From NCBI RefSeq assembly GCF_011759365.1, contig NZ_JAARLZ010000008.1, forward strand, positions 62,001 through 126,000: a DNA stretch of 64,000 nt. Direction: 5' to 3'. The position numbers and the translations under genes are program-made. The stretch comes from Luteibacter anthropi. Lineage in GTDB: Bacteria; Pseudomonadota; Gammaproteobacteria; Xanthomonadales; Rhodanobacteraceae. Below the pieces are notes generated by a model that was given only the letters and a program-made list of their open reading frames with translations, did no database searches and was not told the DNA's origin. Positions 35,995-45,833 of this stretch are shown piece after piece; positions within the stretch are counted from its first letter, which is position 1; each line of letters starts with the position of its first letter.

Positions 35995-37329
35995 ATGCGC
36001 ACCGTACTCATCGTCGACGACAACCCTGCCGTAGGCGAGGCCCTGTCACTGGCGTTGTCGCTTCGCGACATCCGCCCGCTCGTGGCTTCCACGCCGGAAG
36101 ACGGGCTTGCCATGCTGCTTCGCGAGCGCATCGACGTGGTAATCCAGGATATGAACTTCACGGCGGATACCACCTCGGGCGAGGAGGGCGTGGCGCTCTA
36201 TCGTTCGATCCGTGCACGTCACCCCGACCTGCCGGTGATCCTGCTCACGGCATGGACCCACCTGGAAACCGCCGTGGAACTGGTCAAGGCCGGCGCTACG
36301 GATTACCTGGCCAAGCCGTGGGACGACAACAAGCTGCTCACCACGGTCGAGAATCTGCTCGAACTGTCGGAGTCCACGCGTGAGGTGACGCGCGCCCGCG
36401 TGGAGCGTCGCCGTCGCCGCGAAGCACTTGAGAGCCGCTACGACCTCGATGGCCTCGTCTTCGCCTCGGAGGCCATGGGGCGCACCATCGAGCTGGCCTG
36501 CCAGGTGGCGAAATCGGAGGTGCCCGTGCTCATCACGGGTCCCAACGGGGCAGGCAAGGAGCGTATCGCCGCGATTGTCCACGCCAATTCGGCCGTCCGT
36601 CGCGGCCCCTTCGTGGCCGTCAATTGCGGTGCGCTGCCCGGTGAACTGATCGAGGCCGAACTGTTCGGTGCGGATGCCGGTGCCTATACAGGGGCGAACA
36701 AGGCGCGCGAAGGACGCTTCGAAATGGCCGACGGCGGCACGCTGTTCCTGGATGAAATCGGCAACCTGCCGCTGCCCGGCCAGATGAAACTGCTGCGGGT
36801 GCTGGAAACCGGCCAGTTCGAGCGCCTGGGTTCGGGCCGCACCCGCCAGGTGAAGGTGCGCGTCATCAGCGCCACCAATGCCGACCTGAAGGCCATGATC
36901 GCCGCGGGCACGTTTCGCGAAGATCTCTACTACCGGCTCAACGTCATTGAAGTGAACCTGCCGCCCCTGGCGGAACGCAGCGATGACATCCTCCCGCTGG
37001 CGGAGTTCTTTCTCGATGGCAAGGCAACGCTCAGCGAGGATGCCCGTGAATCCCTGCTTGCCCATGCGTGGCCGGGCAATGTCCGCGAGCTGAAGAACGC
37101 CATCGCGCGTGCCGCCTTGCTGGCATCCGACGGACGTATCGAACCGGTGCATCTCAATCTCCCCGTGCCTGCCGCCGTCGTAAGCCGCAACCTCGACGAG
37201 CCCAGTCGCGAAGCCGTGGAGGCGGCACTGGCATCCGCTGGTGGCGTAGTCAGCCGGGCCGCCAGCAGCCTGGGTCTGTCCCGCCAGGCGCTGTACCGGC
37301 GCATGGAGCGCTACGGCCTGGTGCTCTGA
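35995..37329 (+). CDS. NtrC-family sigma-54-dependent response regulator
   Basis: 444 residues. Receiver (VLIVDDNPAV, phospho-Asp in VVIQDMNF), AAA+ domain with Walker A GPNGAGKER (unusual in place of GESGTGKE), a GAYTGA loop in place of GAFTGA, Walker B GGTLFLDEIGN, and a Fis-type HTH (SRAASSLGLSRQALYRRM) at the C-terminus. It should activate a sigma-54 promoter, probably that of the upstream ABC genes. Start 35995 has AGGA 5 bp before it; an in-frame ATG at 35980 has none and follows a GGGGTGC/GCACCCC hairpin. 88 bp after the second permease, 8 bp before the kinase. Confidence 0.91.
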   Translation: MRTVLIVDDNPAVGEALSLALSLRDIRPLVASTPEDGLAMLLRERIDVVIQDMNFTADTTSGEEGVALYRSIRARHPDLPVILLTAWTHLETAVELVKAGATDYLAKPWDDNKLLTTVENLLELSESTREVTRARVERRRRREALESRYDLDGLVFASEAMGRTIELACQVAKSEVPVLITGPNGAGKERIAAIVHANSAVRRGPFVAVNCGALPGELIEAELFGADAGAYTGANKAREGRFEMADGGTLFLDEIGNLPLPGQMKLLRVLETGQFERLGSGRTRQVKVRVISATNADLKAMIAAGTFREDLYYRLNVIEVNLPPLAERSDDILPLAEFFLDGKATLSEDARESLLAHAWPGNVRELKNAIARAALLASDGRIEPVHLNLPVPAAVVSRNLDEPSREAVEAALASAGGVVSRAASSLGLSRQALYRRMERYGLVL

Positions 37330-37337
37330 CCCGCACC

Positions 37338-38726
37338 ATGAAGCCCTTTTCGCTCGAAGGACGCATGACCCTCATCGTCGCGGGCTCCGCGGCCATGGGG
37401 GCTCTCGTGTTCGCGGGCGTATCCATCTGGCCGTTCCCACAGCTGCTGACCTGGATTCGTGAGGCACCGGTCAAAGGCGGCCCCGTGCATAAGCTGGCTG
37501 CCGAGCCCGTGGACATCGCCACCGCGCTGGTGATCTGCGCCCTGGTGCTGTTGCCGCTTTCCGCCCTGGCGGCACACGCCATCGTCGAACCGCTGCGCCG
37601 CCTGCTGCGGGCCCTGGAAAGCGCGGTGGCGAGCTACCGTGACGGCGACTTCAACATGTCGATCGGCACGAAGCGACGTGATGAACTGGGCGATCTCATC
37701 CGCGTACACAACGAACTGGGCCAGACACTGCGCGACCAGCGCCAGCACCTGGCCCAACGCGAGTTGCTGCTGGACACCGTGGTGCAGAACACGCCGGTGG
37801 CACTCGTGCTGACCGACGGTGCAGGCAAGGTCACCTATGCCAACATCGCCGCCCGCCAGTTGTTCAACCAGGGCAAGACACTCGCCGGACTCGACTTCGA
37901 CACCTTGCTGGTCGACATGCCGGAAAACCTGCGGGATGCTGCCGCGGGTGGCGAGGACGCCTTGTTCACCGTGGAAATGGAGGGTAGCGAAGAGACCTTC
38001 CACCTGTCCCAGCGTGGATTCCGCCTGCAAGGGCGGCCTCATCGCCTGCAACTCTACCGACGCATGACCCGCGAGCTCTCCCGCCAGGAAGTGCACACAT
38101 GGAAACGGGTGATCCGCGTGATCAGCCATGAGCTGAACAATTCGCTGGCGCCCATCACCTCGCTGTCCCACTCGGGCGCGGAACTGGCGCGGCGTGGTGA
38201 CCTGGAACGCCTGCCGGGGGTATTCGCCTCCATCGGCGATCGCGCCCGCCATCTGCACGGCTTCATCGCCGGATATGCGAGTTTCGCCAAGCTGCCCGTA
38301 CCGCAGTCGCGCTACGTGCCGTGGGAGCCGTTCCTCGAAGGCCTTTCCCTGCATGCGCGCTTCCGCGTTGCCGCATCGTTGCCGGAGCAACCCGGCTGGT
38401 TCGATCCCAGCCAGATCGAGCAGGTGCTGATCAACCTCATCAAGAATGCCCACGAAACCGGTGGCGACCCCGACGGCGTTACCCTGACTGTCCATGGCCT
38501 GGGGCGCGACATGCTCATCGAGGTATCCGACCGGGGCCCGGGCATGAGCGAGACCGTGCTGGCCCAGGCCCTGCTGCCGTTCTATTCCACGAAACGCTCC
38601 GGTACCGGCCTGGGACTGGCCCTGGCTCGCGAAATTTCCGAGGCCCACGGAGGGCGGATTTCACTGGCCAATCGGGAAGGGGGCGGCCTGCGCGTGAGCA
38701 TGGTGTTGCCCGGCGGTCCGCCCTGA
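37338..38726 (+). CDS. NtrY-like sensor histidine kinase with very short periplasmic loop
   Basis: 462 residues. Two membrane helices (about 11-31 and 61-80) with only about 30 residues between them, HAMP, a PAS domain (about 145-240), and a kinase core with ISHELNNSLAPI (His264), N box INLIKNAHETGG, DRGPGMSE and GTGLGLAL. All catalytic boxes are intact. The tiny loop means it probably does not bind an external ligand itself; it may read the state of the neighbouring FtsX-type transporter, as Bce-type kinases do (inference). Confidence 0.92.
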   Translation: MKPFSLEGRMTLIVAGSAAMGALVFAGVSIWPFPQLLTWIREAPVKGGPVHKLAAEPVDIATALVICALVLLPLSALAAHAIVEPLRRLLRALESAVASYRDGDFNMSIGTKRRDELGDLIRVHNELGQTLRDQRQHLAQRELLLDTVVQNTPVALVLTDGAGKVTYANIAARQLFNQGKTLAGLDFDTLLVDMPENLRDAAAGGEDALFTVEMEGSEETFHLSQRGFRLQGRPHRLQLYRRMTRELSRQEVHTWKRVIRVISHELNNSLAPITSLSHSGAELARRGDLERLPGVFASIGDRARHLHGFIAGYASFAKLPVPQSRYVPWEPFLEGLSLHARFRVAASLPEQPGWFDPSQIEQVLINLIKNAHETGGDPDGVTLTVHGLGRDMLIEVSDRGPGMSETVLAQALLPFYSTKRSGTGLGLALAREISEAHGGRISLANREGGGLRVSMVLPGGPP

Positions 38727-38780
38727 CACGGTTCGCCTATACTCCCTGACGTTATCCACGGGAGAGGGAGCAAAGCGGTC

Positions 38781-39740
38781 ATGGGAGCTTTCGTAGCGCT
38801 GGTCATTGTGGTCGTGGTGATGATCGTCATCGCCAAGCTGGTCCGTATCGTGCCCCAGGGCTACGAGTTCACGGTCGAGATGTTCGGCAAGTACACCGGC
38901 ACGCTCAGCCCGGGCCTGCATTTCCTCATCCCGTTCGTCTATTCCATCGGGCGCAAGATGAACATGATGGAGCAGGTGCTCGACGTCCCCTCGCAGGATG
39001 TCATCACCAAGGACAACGCCGTGGTCAAGGTCGACGGCGTGGTCTTCTACCAGGTGCTCGACGCCGCCAAGGCGGCCTACGAAGTATCCAACCTGGAAGC
39101 CGCGGCCCTCGCGCTCATCATGACCAACATCCGCACGGTGCTGGGCTCCATGGACCTCGACGAAAGCCTGAGCCAGCGTGACGCCATCAACGCCAAGCTG
39201 CTGGGCGTGGTCGACGAGGCCACCCATCCCTGGGGTGTCAAGGTCACCCGCATCGAAATCAAGGACATCTCGCCGCCGCGCGATCTGGTCGATGCCATGG
39301 CCCGGCAGATGAAGGCCGAGCGCGAGAAGCGCGCGAACATCCTCGATGCCGAGGGCTTCCGCCAGGCGGCCATCCTCAAGGCCGACGGCGAAAAGCAATC
39401 GGCCATTCTCGAGGCCGAGGGCAAGAAGGAAGCCGCCTTCCGCGAAGCCGAAGCTCGTGAGCGCCTCGCCGAGGCCGAAGCCAAGGCCACCACCATGGTC
39501 TCGGAGGCCATCGCCGGTGGCGACGTGAACGCACTCAATTATTTCGTGGCCACCAAGTACGTCGAAGCGCTGGTCGAGATGGCCAAGTCGCCCAACCAGA
39601 AGACCCTGCTGTTGCCCATGGAAGCCACCGGCATCCTTGGCTCGCTTGCGGGCATTGCCGAACTGGCAAAGGATTCGCTGGCGAGCCAGCAGAAGGCCCA
39701 TCCCGAACTCCCGCCCCGCACGCCGTCGCTGCCACGCTGA
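38781..39740 (+). CDS. qmcA: SPFH/stomatin-family membrane protein QmcA
   Basis: 319 residues. One N-terminal helix ([18 protein letters not shown]), then the SPFH domain ([50 protein letters not shown]) and a charged coiled coil (about 190-260). It closely follows E. coli QmcA along its length. It forms large membrane microdomain assemblies and modulates FtsH. Followed by nfeD, its usual partner, after 5 bp. Confidence 0.92.
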   Translation: MGAFVALVIVVVVMIVIAKLVRIVPQGYEFTVEMFGKYTGTLSPGLHFLIPFVYSIGRKMNMMEQVLDVPSQDVITKDNAVVKVDGVVFYQVLDAAKAAYEVSNLEAAALALIMTNIRTVLGSMDLDESLSQRDAINAKLLGVVDEATHPWGVKVTRIEIKDISPPRDLVDAMARQMKAEREKRANILDAEGFRQAAILKADGEKQSAILEAEGKKEAAFREAEARERLAEAEAKATTMVSEAIAGGDVNALNYFVATKYVEALVEMAKSPNQKTLLLPMEATGILGSLAGIAELAKDSLASQQKAHPELPPRTPSLPR

Positions 39741-39745
39741 ATGCC

Positions 39746-40198
39746 ATGAGCGATATCGCCTTGCATTACCTCTGGTGGATCATCGCGCTGGCGCTCATTG
39801 CCGGCGAGGTGATGCTGCCCGGCTATTTCATGTTGTGGATCGGCATCGCGGCGGCGGCCATGGGTATTGTCGTCTTCGCCGTACCCGATCTCGGGCCACT
39901 GTTGCAGGCCGTGCTGTTCACGGTGTTCGCCTTTGCTTCGTGCTTTGCCTACTGGAAGCTCGTGCGTCCTCGCATCGACCGCACCCCGTCGGGCAACGAG
40001 CGGCTCAACCGGCGCGGCGAACAGATGATCGGGCAGCGCTATGTGCTTTGCGAGCCGATTGTGCAAGGGCGAGGCAAGGCACGTGTCGGTGATGGCATGT
40101 GGCTGGTCTCCGGCCCCGATCTGCCGCTGGGGGCCTCGGTGGAAGTGATTGGCGTGGACGGAACTACCCTGCGCGTGAAGGCGGTGGACGTTGCCTGA
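39746..40198 (+). CDS. NfeD-like membrane protein
   Basis: 150 residues. Three hydrophobic segments in the first 75 residues (HYLWWIIALALIAGEVMLPGY in two parts) and a C-terminal OB-fold (about 85-150: QRYVLCEPIVQGRGKARVGDG ... VEVIGVDGTTLRVKAV in part). This is the short NfeD form always paired with SPFH proteins. Its stop overlaps the TTG start of the next gene. Confidence 0.9.
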   Translation: MSDIALHYLWWIIALALIAGEVMLPGYFMLWIGIAAAAMGIVVFAVPDLGPLLQAVLFTVFAFASCFAYWKLVRPRIDRTPSGNERLNRRGEQMIGQRYVLCEPIVQGRGKARVGDGMWLVSGPDLPLGASVEVIGVDGTTLRVKAVDVA

Positions 40199-41474
40199 GG
40201 CCGCCCCGCTCAGCGTACCGGTGAGCTTCGCCACCACGGCGATCAACACCCGCATCGCTTTTCTCGCCGAACTGGCGAGGCGTCTTCACCAGTACGGCAC
40301 CACGGCTCCGCGTCTCGAAACCGCCATTGCGCGTTCAGCCCAGCGGCTGGGTCTTGCCGCCGATGTCTGGTCCAGCCCCACGGCCATCATCGTCTCGTTC
40401 GCGGATCTGGCCCAGGGCGAGGACGGCGTGGCCCAGGTCACCCAGGTCATGCGCCTGCCACCGGGCGACGTGAACCTCGCACGCCTTTGCGAAGCCGATC
40501 GCATCGCTGATGCCGTGATCGACGGCCAGCTTGAACTGCGCGAAGGCTTCCATCTGCTGCGCAAGCTGGGTGCACCGGATTCCTTCCGGGAAAAGCTCGG
40601 CCTGGTTGCCAGCTATGGCCTGTGCGCAGCAAGCGTCGTGGCCCTGCTGTTGCATAGCGCATGGCCCGATCTCATCACGGCGGGCGTCATCGGCGTGATC
40701 ATCGGCTGCATCACGGTGGCCTCCGGCAATCGTCCGCGACTGGCCGCTGCCAGCGAAGCCATCAGTGCCATGGTGGCGACGATCATTGCCACGCTGGTCA
40801 GTGCCTACATCGTACCGTTGGCCATGAAGTCGGTCGTGCTGGGAAGTCTCATTGTCCTGCTCCCCGGCATGGCGCTCACCACGGCGGTGCGCGAAATATC
40901 CAGCCAGCATCTGGTGGCGGGTACCGCGCGCATGGCCGGTGCCGTGGCCACGTTGCTCAAGCTCACCTTTGGTGCCGTTGCGGCCAGCCAGCTGTGTGAG
41001 GCCGCCGGTATCGATCCGCGCAACTACGCATTGCCGCCGTTGCCTGCCTGGGCTGATTGGCCTTCATTGATCCTGGGCGCATTCTCCTTCGCGATCCTGT
41101 TCCGGGCCGCACGCAAGGATTGGCCGGTGGTGATGGGTGCCGTGATCCTCGGTTACTTAGCCACGCGATGGGGCGGCAGCATTTCCGGTTCGCTGCCCGG
41201 TGCACCATTCGGCGTGTTCGTCGGAGGGTTGCTGCTAGGTGCCCTGAGCAACGTGTATGCGCGTTACGCGCAACAGCCCGGTGCAGTGATTCGCGAGCCG
41301 GGCATCATCCTGCTTGTGCCGGGCTCAGTCAGTTTCCGCAGCGTGTCTTACCTGCTGGATCGCGATGCGTCGCTGGGCATGGATACGGGGCTGCTGGGTG
41401 TCACGTTATTGGTGTCGCTGGTGGCGGGCCTGTTGTTCGGCGACCTGCTGGTGGCACCGCGCCGTTCGCTCTGA
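40191..41474 (+). CDS. Threonine/serine exporter family protein (ThrE)
   Basis: 427 residues. An N-terminal soluble ThrE domain (about 10-140: FLAELARRLHQYGTTAPRLE) is followed by about ten membrane segments making the two ThrE halves (LITAGVIGVIIGCITVASG; FGVFVGGLLLGALSNVYAR; GIILLVPGSVSFRS). The fused form is typical of bacterial ThrE. It would export threonine or serine. The start is TTG at 40191, overlapping nfeD by 8 bp; GTG at 40221 is the alternative. Confidence 0.85.
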   Translation: MPEAAPLSVPVSFATTAINTRIAFLAELARRLHQYGTTAPRLETAIARSAQRLGLAADVWSSPTAIIVSFADLAQGEDGVAQVTQVMRLPPGDVNLARLCEADRIADAVIDGQLELREGFHLLRKLGAPDSFREKLGLVASYGLCAASVVALLLHSAWPDLITAGVIGVIIGCITVASGNRPRLAAASEAISAMVATIIATLVSAYIVPLAMKSVVLGSLIVLLPGMALTTAVREISSQHLVAGTARMAGAVATLLKLTFGAVAASQLCEAAGIDPRNYALPPLPAWADWPSLILGAFSFAILFRAARKDWPVVMGAVILGYLATRWGGSISGSLPGAPFGVFVGGLLLGALSNVYARYAQQPGAVIREPGIILLVPGSVSFRSVSYLLDRDASLGMDTGLLGVTLLVSLVAGLLFGDLLVAPRRSL

Positions 41475-41491
41475 GCGTAGGCCGCGATTTT

Positions 41492-41584
41492 GTAGGAGCG
41501 CGCCTCGCGCGCGACCGCTGACGAAGCGGTATCCATCAACGTGCCAACATCCCTCGTACGGTCGCGCGCGAGGCGCGCTCCTAG
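41492..41584. repeat. REP pair between convergent thrE-like gene and the H-NS-like gene
   Basis: Direct unit 41492-41516 and inverted unit 41560-41584 (the last reads CTAG in place of CTAC). A classical terminator lies further right, so the pair is not the only stop signal here. Confidence 0.86.
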
Positions 41585-41685
41585 AGGGGGATGGGCCGGC
41601 TGATTGGTTTGCCTCTTTTTGACTCGGTGAATAGCCCTCCGATTATGGCGGGTGCTTGCGATATTTCACCCGATATTCGTAAAGA

Positions 41686-41716
41686 AAAAGCCCCGGTTTA
41701 ACCCGGGGCTTTTTCG
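41686..41716. terminator. Bidirectional intrinsic terminator
   Basis: GAAAAAGCCCCGG and CCGGGGCTTTTTC arms around TTTAAC. A-run on one side and T-run on the other make it work on both strands; it lies 25 bp after the stop of the H-NS-like gene. Confidence 0.9.
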
Positions 41717-41740
41717 CGAATTACCGCAAATCCGACTGAA

Positions 41741-42070
41741 TCAGCCGATGAGCAGGTCTTTTTCCTTCTTGCCGGCCTTCAGCGCATCGTTGAACCAGCG
41801 CGGACGCTTGCCGCGGCCGGACCAGGTGTTTTCCGGATTGGCCGGATCACGGAACTTGGCGGCGACGGTGGTGCCGGCGCGCTTCGACTTGGCGCCACCG
41901 CGCGACGGAAACACGTCGTCGAGGGTGACGCCTTCCTTCTTGAGGATGGCCTGGATCTGCTCGCGTACCTTGGAAGTCCGTTCCTTCGACAGCTCTCCCT
42001 GGCGGGCCTGTGCCTTGGCGATCAGGTCGGTGAGCTGATTATGATTGAGATTCTTGATATCGACGGCCAT
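41741..42070 (-). CDS. H-NS family nucleoid-associated protein
   Basis: 109 residues. N-terminal oligomerisation helices (about 5-50, LTDLIAKAQARQGELSKE) and a C-terminal DNA-binding domain with TWSGRGKRPRWFNDAL, the H-NS AT-hook-like loop in the form common to Xanthomonadales and Bordetella (BpH3 type). It silences AT-rich DNA. ATG at 42070 after GGGAGA; an upstream ATG at 42097 has no site. Flanked by a terminator on each side, so monocistronic. Confidence 0.92.
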   Translation of the reverse strand: MAVDIKNLNHNQLTDLIAKAQARQGELSKERTSKVREQIQAILKKEGVTLDDVFPSRGGAKSKRAGTTVAAKFRDPANPENTWSGRGKRPRWFNDALKAGKKEKDLLIG

Positions 42071-42184
42071 TAGGGTCTCCCGAGTGGTGCAACGCAAAAA
42101 GATGATGGGCTCCTGATCGTTCCCCGCGATTGATCGCCGAATGGAGCCGCGCGGGGATTTTTAACCAAAAGGCATCCAAAAAGC

Positions 42185-42217
42185 AAAATGCCCGGTCATT
42201 GACCGGGCATTTTCTTT
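42185..42217 (-). terminator. Intrinsic terminator of proS
   Basis: AAAATGCCCGGTC and GACCGGGCATTTT arms around ATT. It lies 52 bp past the proS stop and before the H-NS-like promoter region; runs of A and T on both sides. Confidence 0.88.
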
Positions 42218-42268
42218 ACTAAATAGGCCATTACCGACATCAATAATCGGAAATAACGGATGCGGGTT

Positions 42269-43966
42269 TTAGCCGAGCAGGGCGAAGAGCTCGTCACGGC
42301 TGACGTTGCGGGCCTCCGCATCCGTGCGGGCACGGTACTCGAACGTGCCGCCTTCGAGGCCACGGCCGCTCACCACGACCCGATGCGGGATGCCGATGAG
42401 TTCCATGTCGGCGAACATCGGCCCCGGGCGCAGGCCACGATCGTCGAGCACGGTTTCCACGCCGCGGTCGGCCAGGTCGCGGTAGAGCGATTCGGCCGCT
42501 TCGGTGACGACCGGATCGTTCTTCGGATTGATCACGCAGACGGCCACGCGCCACGGCGCCATGCTGTCGGTCCAGATCATGCCGTTGTCGTCGTGGCGCT
42601 GTTCGATGGCGGCCGCCACGATGCGGCTGACGCCGATGCCGTAGCAACCCATGTACATGGTGCGCATCTTGCCCTGTTCGTCGAGTACGCCCGCACCCAT
42701 GGCTTCGGCATACTTCTGGCCGAGCTGGAAGATGTGGCCGACCTCGATGCCGCGTGCAAAACGGATGGTGCCCTGGCCGTCGGGCGACGGATCGCCTTCG
42801 ACGACCTTGCGGATATCCGCCACGCGGGTGACCCGTGCATCGCGCTCCCAGTTGGCCCCGGTGTAGTGGGTGCCGTCCTGGTTGCCGCCGCAGACGAAGT
42901 CGGCAAGCACGGCCGCGCTGCGATCGACGATGACCGGGATACCCTCGGGCAGGCCTACCGGACCGATGAAGCCGGGACGGGTGCCCGTGGCGGCGAGGAT
43001 TTCTTCCTCGGTGGCCAGTTCGGATTCGTCCGGCAGCTCGGCGAGATGCGCAGCCTTTACTTCGTTGACCTCGTGGTCGCCGCGCACGCACAGGGCCACC
43101 AGGCCTTCCGCGCCGCGGACGAGGATGGTCTTGACCGTTTGCGCGGCGGACACGCCGAGGTGTGCCGTGACTTCCTCGATCGTGCGCTGGGTGGGCGTAT
43201 CCACCCGTGTGAGCGCGGCGCCCGGGGCAGGGCGCTCCGTGGTGGGAGCCAGGGCTTCGGCCTTTTCGATGTTCGCCGCGTAGGGCGAGGCATCGGAGAA
43301 CGCGATGGCGTCTTCGCCGGAATCGGCGATCACCTGGAACTCATGGCTGGCGCTACCGCCGATGGCGCCGGTATCGGCGTCCACCGCGCGGAACTCCAGG
43401 CCCAGGCGGGTGAAAATGCGCGAGTAGGCGTCGTACATCACCTTGTAGGTTTCGCCGAGCGATTCCGGGGTGACATGGAAGGAGTAGGCATCCTTCATGA
43501 GGAATTCGCGCGCACGCATCACGCCGAAGCGCGGACGGATCTCGTCGCGGAACTTGGTCTGGATCTGGAAGAAATTCAACGGAAGCTGCTTGTAGCTCTT
43601 CAGCTCGTTGCGCGCGAAGTCGGTGATGACTTCCTCATGCGTCGGGCCGTAGCAGAACTCCTGCTCCTTGCGGTCCTTGATCTTCAGCAACTGGCCGCCG
43701 AATTTTTCCCAGCGGCCGGTTTCTTCCCACAGCTCGCGCGGCTGCACGGACGGCATCAGCATTTCGACGGCACCGGCACGGACCATTTCCTCGCGGACTA
43801 CGCCCTCCACCTTGCGCAGCACGCGCAGGCCAAGCGGCGTCCAGGTGTACAGGCCCGAGGCGAGCTTGCGGATCATGCCGGCGCGCAGCATCAGCTTGTG
43901 GCTGGCGACTTCCGCGTCGGCGGGGACTTCCTTGACAGTGGCTAGGTGGAACTGGCTGAGGCGCAT
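42269..43966 (-). CDS. proS: Prolyl-tRNA synthetase
   Basis: 565 residues, bacterial-type ProRS. Class II motifs: [20 protein letters not shown] (motif 1 region), [20 protein letters not shown] (motif 2), and [13 protein letters not shown] (motif 3). The editing insertion domain lies between motifs 2 and 3 (about 225-400), as expected. Charges tRNA-Pro in the cytoplasm. Start 43966 fits the conserved [15 protein letters not shown]; an upstream ATG at 44011 is not conserved. Confidence 0.97.
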   Translation of the reverse strand: MRLSQFHLATVKEVPADAEVASHKLMLRAGMIRKLASGLYTWTPLGLRVLRKVEGVVREEMVRAGAVEMLMPSVQPRELWEETGRWEKFGGQLLKIKDRKEQEFCYGPTHEEVITDFARNELKSYKQLPLNFFQIQTKFRDEIRPRFGVMRAREFLMKDAYSFHVTPESLGETYKVMYDAYSRIFTRLGLEFRAVDADTGAIGGSASHEFQVIADSGEDAIAFSDASPYAANIEKAEALAPTTERPAPGAALTRVDTPTQRTIEEVTAHLGVSAAQTVKTILVRGAEGLVALCVRGDHEVNEVKAAHLAELPDESELATEEEILAATGTRPGFIGPVGLPEGIPVIVDRSAAVLADFVCGGNQDGTHYTGANWERDARVTRVADIRKVVEGDPSPDGQGTIRFARGIEVGHIFQLGQKYAEAMGAGVLDEQGKMRTMYMGCYGIGVSRIVAAAIEQRHDDNGMIWTDSMAPWRVAVCVINPKNDPVVTEAAESLYRDLADRGVETVLDDRGLRPGPMFADMELIGIPHRVVVSGRGLEGGTFEYRARTDAEARNVSRDELFALLG

Positions 43967-44015
43967 CTGCGATGAATCCGGGGGAAAGCAATGATTATAG
44001 GGCGGCCGCACGCGT

Positions 44016-44429
44016 TCAGGCGGGACAGTACAGCGTCGCCTGTGCCTGGGCTTTCTTCAGCTCGGCCTGGCGGGTGGCCTCGTCCACCTGTTTCACTCCG
44101 CCCTTGCCATCGTCCATGGTCACCACCTTCTCGTTCTGGAGGGTGGCGATGTTCTGGTTCACCTGGTTGCAGAGCGCTTCGCGATTGGCCGGGGTGTCTG
44201 CACGTCCAGCGGCATCCTTCGAAGGCTTGGCGGCCGCTGCTGTTCCCTGAGCATCCTGGGCAGGCGCGGGGTCGCTGGTTGCCACCTTGACGGTTTCGTA
44301 CTTCGTTTTCCCGGGCGGCGGCGCGTCGGTGTAATGGGTGACGCCCTGGGCATCCTTCCATTTATAGGCCTGGGCGAAGGCGAGAGGGCAGGCGGCGAAG
44401 AGCAGGGCGAGAGCGAGGCAGCGGCGCAT
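44016..44429 (-). CDS. Exported DUF4124-domain protein
   Basis: 137 residues. Signal peptide [21 protein letters not shown], then the short DUF4124 motif [19 protein letters not shown], then an Ala/Lys-rich region and a C-terminal part with two Cys ([14 protein letters not shown]). DUF4124 marks small envelope proteins of unknown role. It lies just upstream of proS, on the same strand, 49 bp away, and is divergent from pssA. Confidence 0.85.
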   Translation of the reverse strand: MRRCLALALLFAACPLAFAQAYKWKDAQGVTHYTDAPPPGKTKYETVKVATSDPAPAQDAQGTAAAAKPSKDAAGRADTPANREALCNQVNQNIATLQNEKVVTMDDGKGGVKQVDEATRQAELKKAQAQATLYCPA

Positions 44430-44576
44430 GGCGGCGGTCCGGCGAAGTGGGAGGCGCACACAAGTAGCATCGGCCCGATGGCGCCGCAAGCGACGCAGGT
44501 CGCGCTTTGCGGGACCCGCCCCTGACGCTTCGTGACGCCTGGGCTACACTGGAGGCCCATTTCGAGCCACTGGACC

Positions 44577-45362
44577 ATGAGCGAACCGATCCAAGCCCGG
44601 GGGCCGCGCCATCGCGGCATCTACCTGCTGCCCAATCTCTTCACCACCGGAGCCATGTTCTCCGGCTTCTACGCCATCGTTTCCGCGATCGGCGGCCATT
44701 ATGCGACGGCCGCCCTGGCGGTCTTCGTGGCCGGCATTCTCGACGGCATGGATGGCCGTGTTGCCCGTCTCACCAATACGCAGAGCGAATTCGGCGTCCA
44801 GTACGACTCCTTGTCCGACCTGGTCAGTTTCGGGCTGGCACCTGCCCTGGTGATGTACACCTGGGCGCTGTCCTCGCTGGTCGATTACGGACCGGTCTGG
44901 GGCAAGATCGGCTGGGCGGCGGCGTTCATCTACGCCGTTTGTGCCGCGCTTCGCCTTGCGCGTTTCAACACCCAGGTGGGGGTGGCCGACAAGCGCTACT
45001 TCCAGGGGCTGGCCAGCCCGGCGGCTGCCGGCCTGTGCATGTCCTTCGTCTGGACGATGGAAAAGTTCGACGTACCCGGCCCGTCGGTGGCCTTTTTCGC
45101 CATGCCGCTGGCCGTCATCGCGGGCCTGCTGATGGTGAGCAACGTCCGCTATTTCAGCTTCAAGGCATGGCCCAAGGGCGATCGCGTGCCCTTCATATGG
45201 CTGATCGCGGCTGTGCTCATCGTCGTGTTGCTGCTGATCGATACCGCGCGTGTGTTGTTTGCGGGCATGGTGATCTACACGATCTCCGGTCCGGTGATGA
45301 CCATCTGGGGTCGCGCGACGCATCGTCGTCGTGCCCGTCGTCACGCCCGGACGCCGGAGTAA
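44577..45362 (+). CDS. pssA: CDP-diacylglycerol-serine O-phosphatidyltransferase
   Basis: 261 residues, integral membrane PssA of the CDP-alcohol phosphatidyltransferase type. The catalytic motif DG-x2-AR-x8-G-x3-D-x3-D is intact (DGRVARLTNTQSEFG then VQYDSLSD, near residue 62). Seven or eight hydrophobic segments follow. It makes phosphatidylserine, the precursor of phosphatidylethanolamine, at the inner membrane. First gene of pssA-holD-rimI. Confidence 0.95.
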   Translation: MSEPIQARGPRHRGIYLLPNLFTTGAMFSGFYAIVSAIGGHYATAALAVFVAGILDGMDGRVARLTNTQSEFGVQYDSLSDLVSFGLAPALVMYTWALSSLVDYGPVWGKIGWAAAFIYAVCAALRLARFNTQVGVADKRYFQGLASPAAAGLCMSFVWTMEKFDVPGPSVAFFAMPLAVIAGLLMVSNVRYFSFKAWPKGDRVPFIWLIAAVLIVVLLLIDTARVLFAGMVIYTISGPVMTIWGRATHRRRARRHARTPE

Positions 45363-45366
45363 GCGG

Positions 45367-45828
45367 ATGATGCAGCCCCGTCGTGAGCGCCTCCTCAAGG
45401 CCATGGGCGTCACTCCGTGGCGCCTGCGTGCCGCGGGTGCCGTTTCCGTGGCAGAGGCGGAGGCAGCGAACGAGGTGCCGTTTCCTGTCGAAGGGGTTCA
45501 TTGCATCGTCATCCTCCCGTCGGGATGCAGCGAGCGCGAACTGGACCTCGTCGGGCGCGCGCTGCGGGCGTTTGGCCCTTCAACAGGCAGGGCTGCGCGT
45601 CTGGAGGTGGGCTCCCAGGGGCTCGGACAGGTGCCGGTGGCAGCCGCCTATCTCGTCTTCGGCGAGGAGCAGGCCCGTGCACTGGGTCGTGACCTGCCTG
45701 CCTCCGTCATGAGCGCCGCACAGATCGTGCTGCTCGATACGCCTTCTGCGCTGCTCACCAGCGGTGCTGCCAAGCGCCGGTTGTGGAATGCGCTGCGCGC
45801 GCTTGGGCGTGCCTTGCCGAAGGAGTGA
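45367..45828 (+). CDS. holD: Probable DNA polymerase III psi subunit
   Basis: 153 residues. The N-terminus (RRERLLKAMGVTPWRLRAAGA) parallels the chi-binding start of E. coli HolD (R-R-D-W-Q-L-Q-Q-L-G-I-T-Q-W-S-L-R...GA), and the C-terminus AAKRRLWNALRALGRALP parallels the ALWQQI...FFP end. Position immediately before rimI is the E. coli holD-rimI order, which strengthens the call. Psi links chi to the clamp loader. The middle section is poorly conserved, as usual for psi. Start at the first of two adjacent ATGs. Confidence 0.75.
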   Translation: MMQPRRERLLKAMGVTPWRLRAAGAVSVAEAEAANEVPFPVEGVHCIVILPSGCSERELDLVGRALRAFGPSTGRAARLEVGSQGLGQVPVAAAYLVFGEEQARALGRDLPASVMSAAQIVLLDTPSALLTSGAAKRRLWNALRALGRALPKE

Positions 45829-45833
45829 CGCCG

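Noticed and set aside
42260-43945. 561-codon frame opposite proS
   Set aside because: Antisense to a certain prolyl-tRNA synthetase, with no independent signal.
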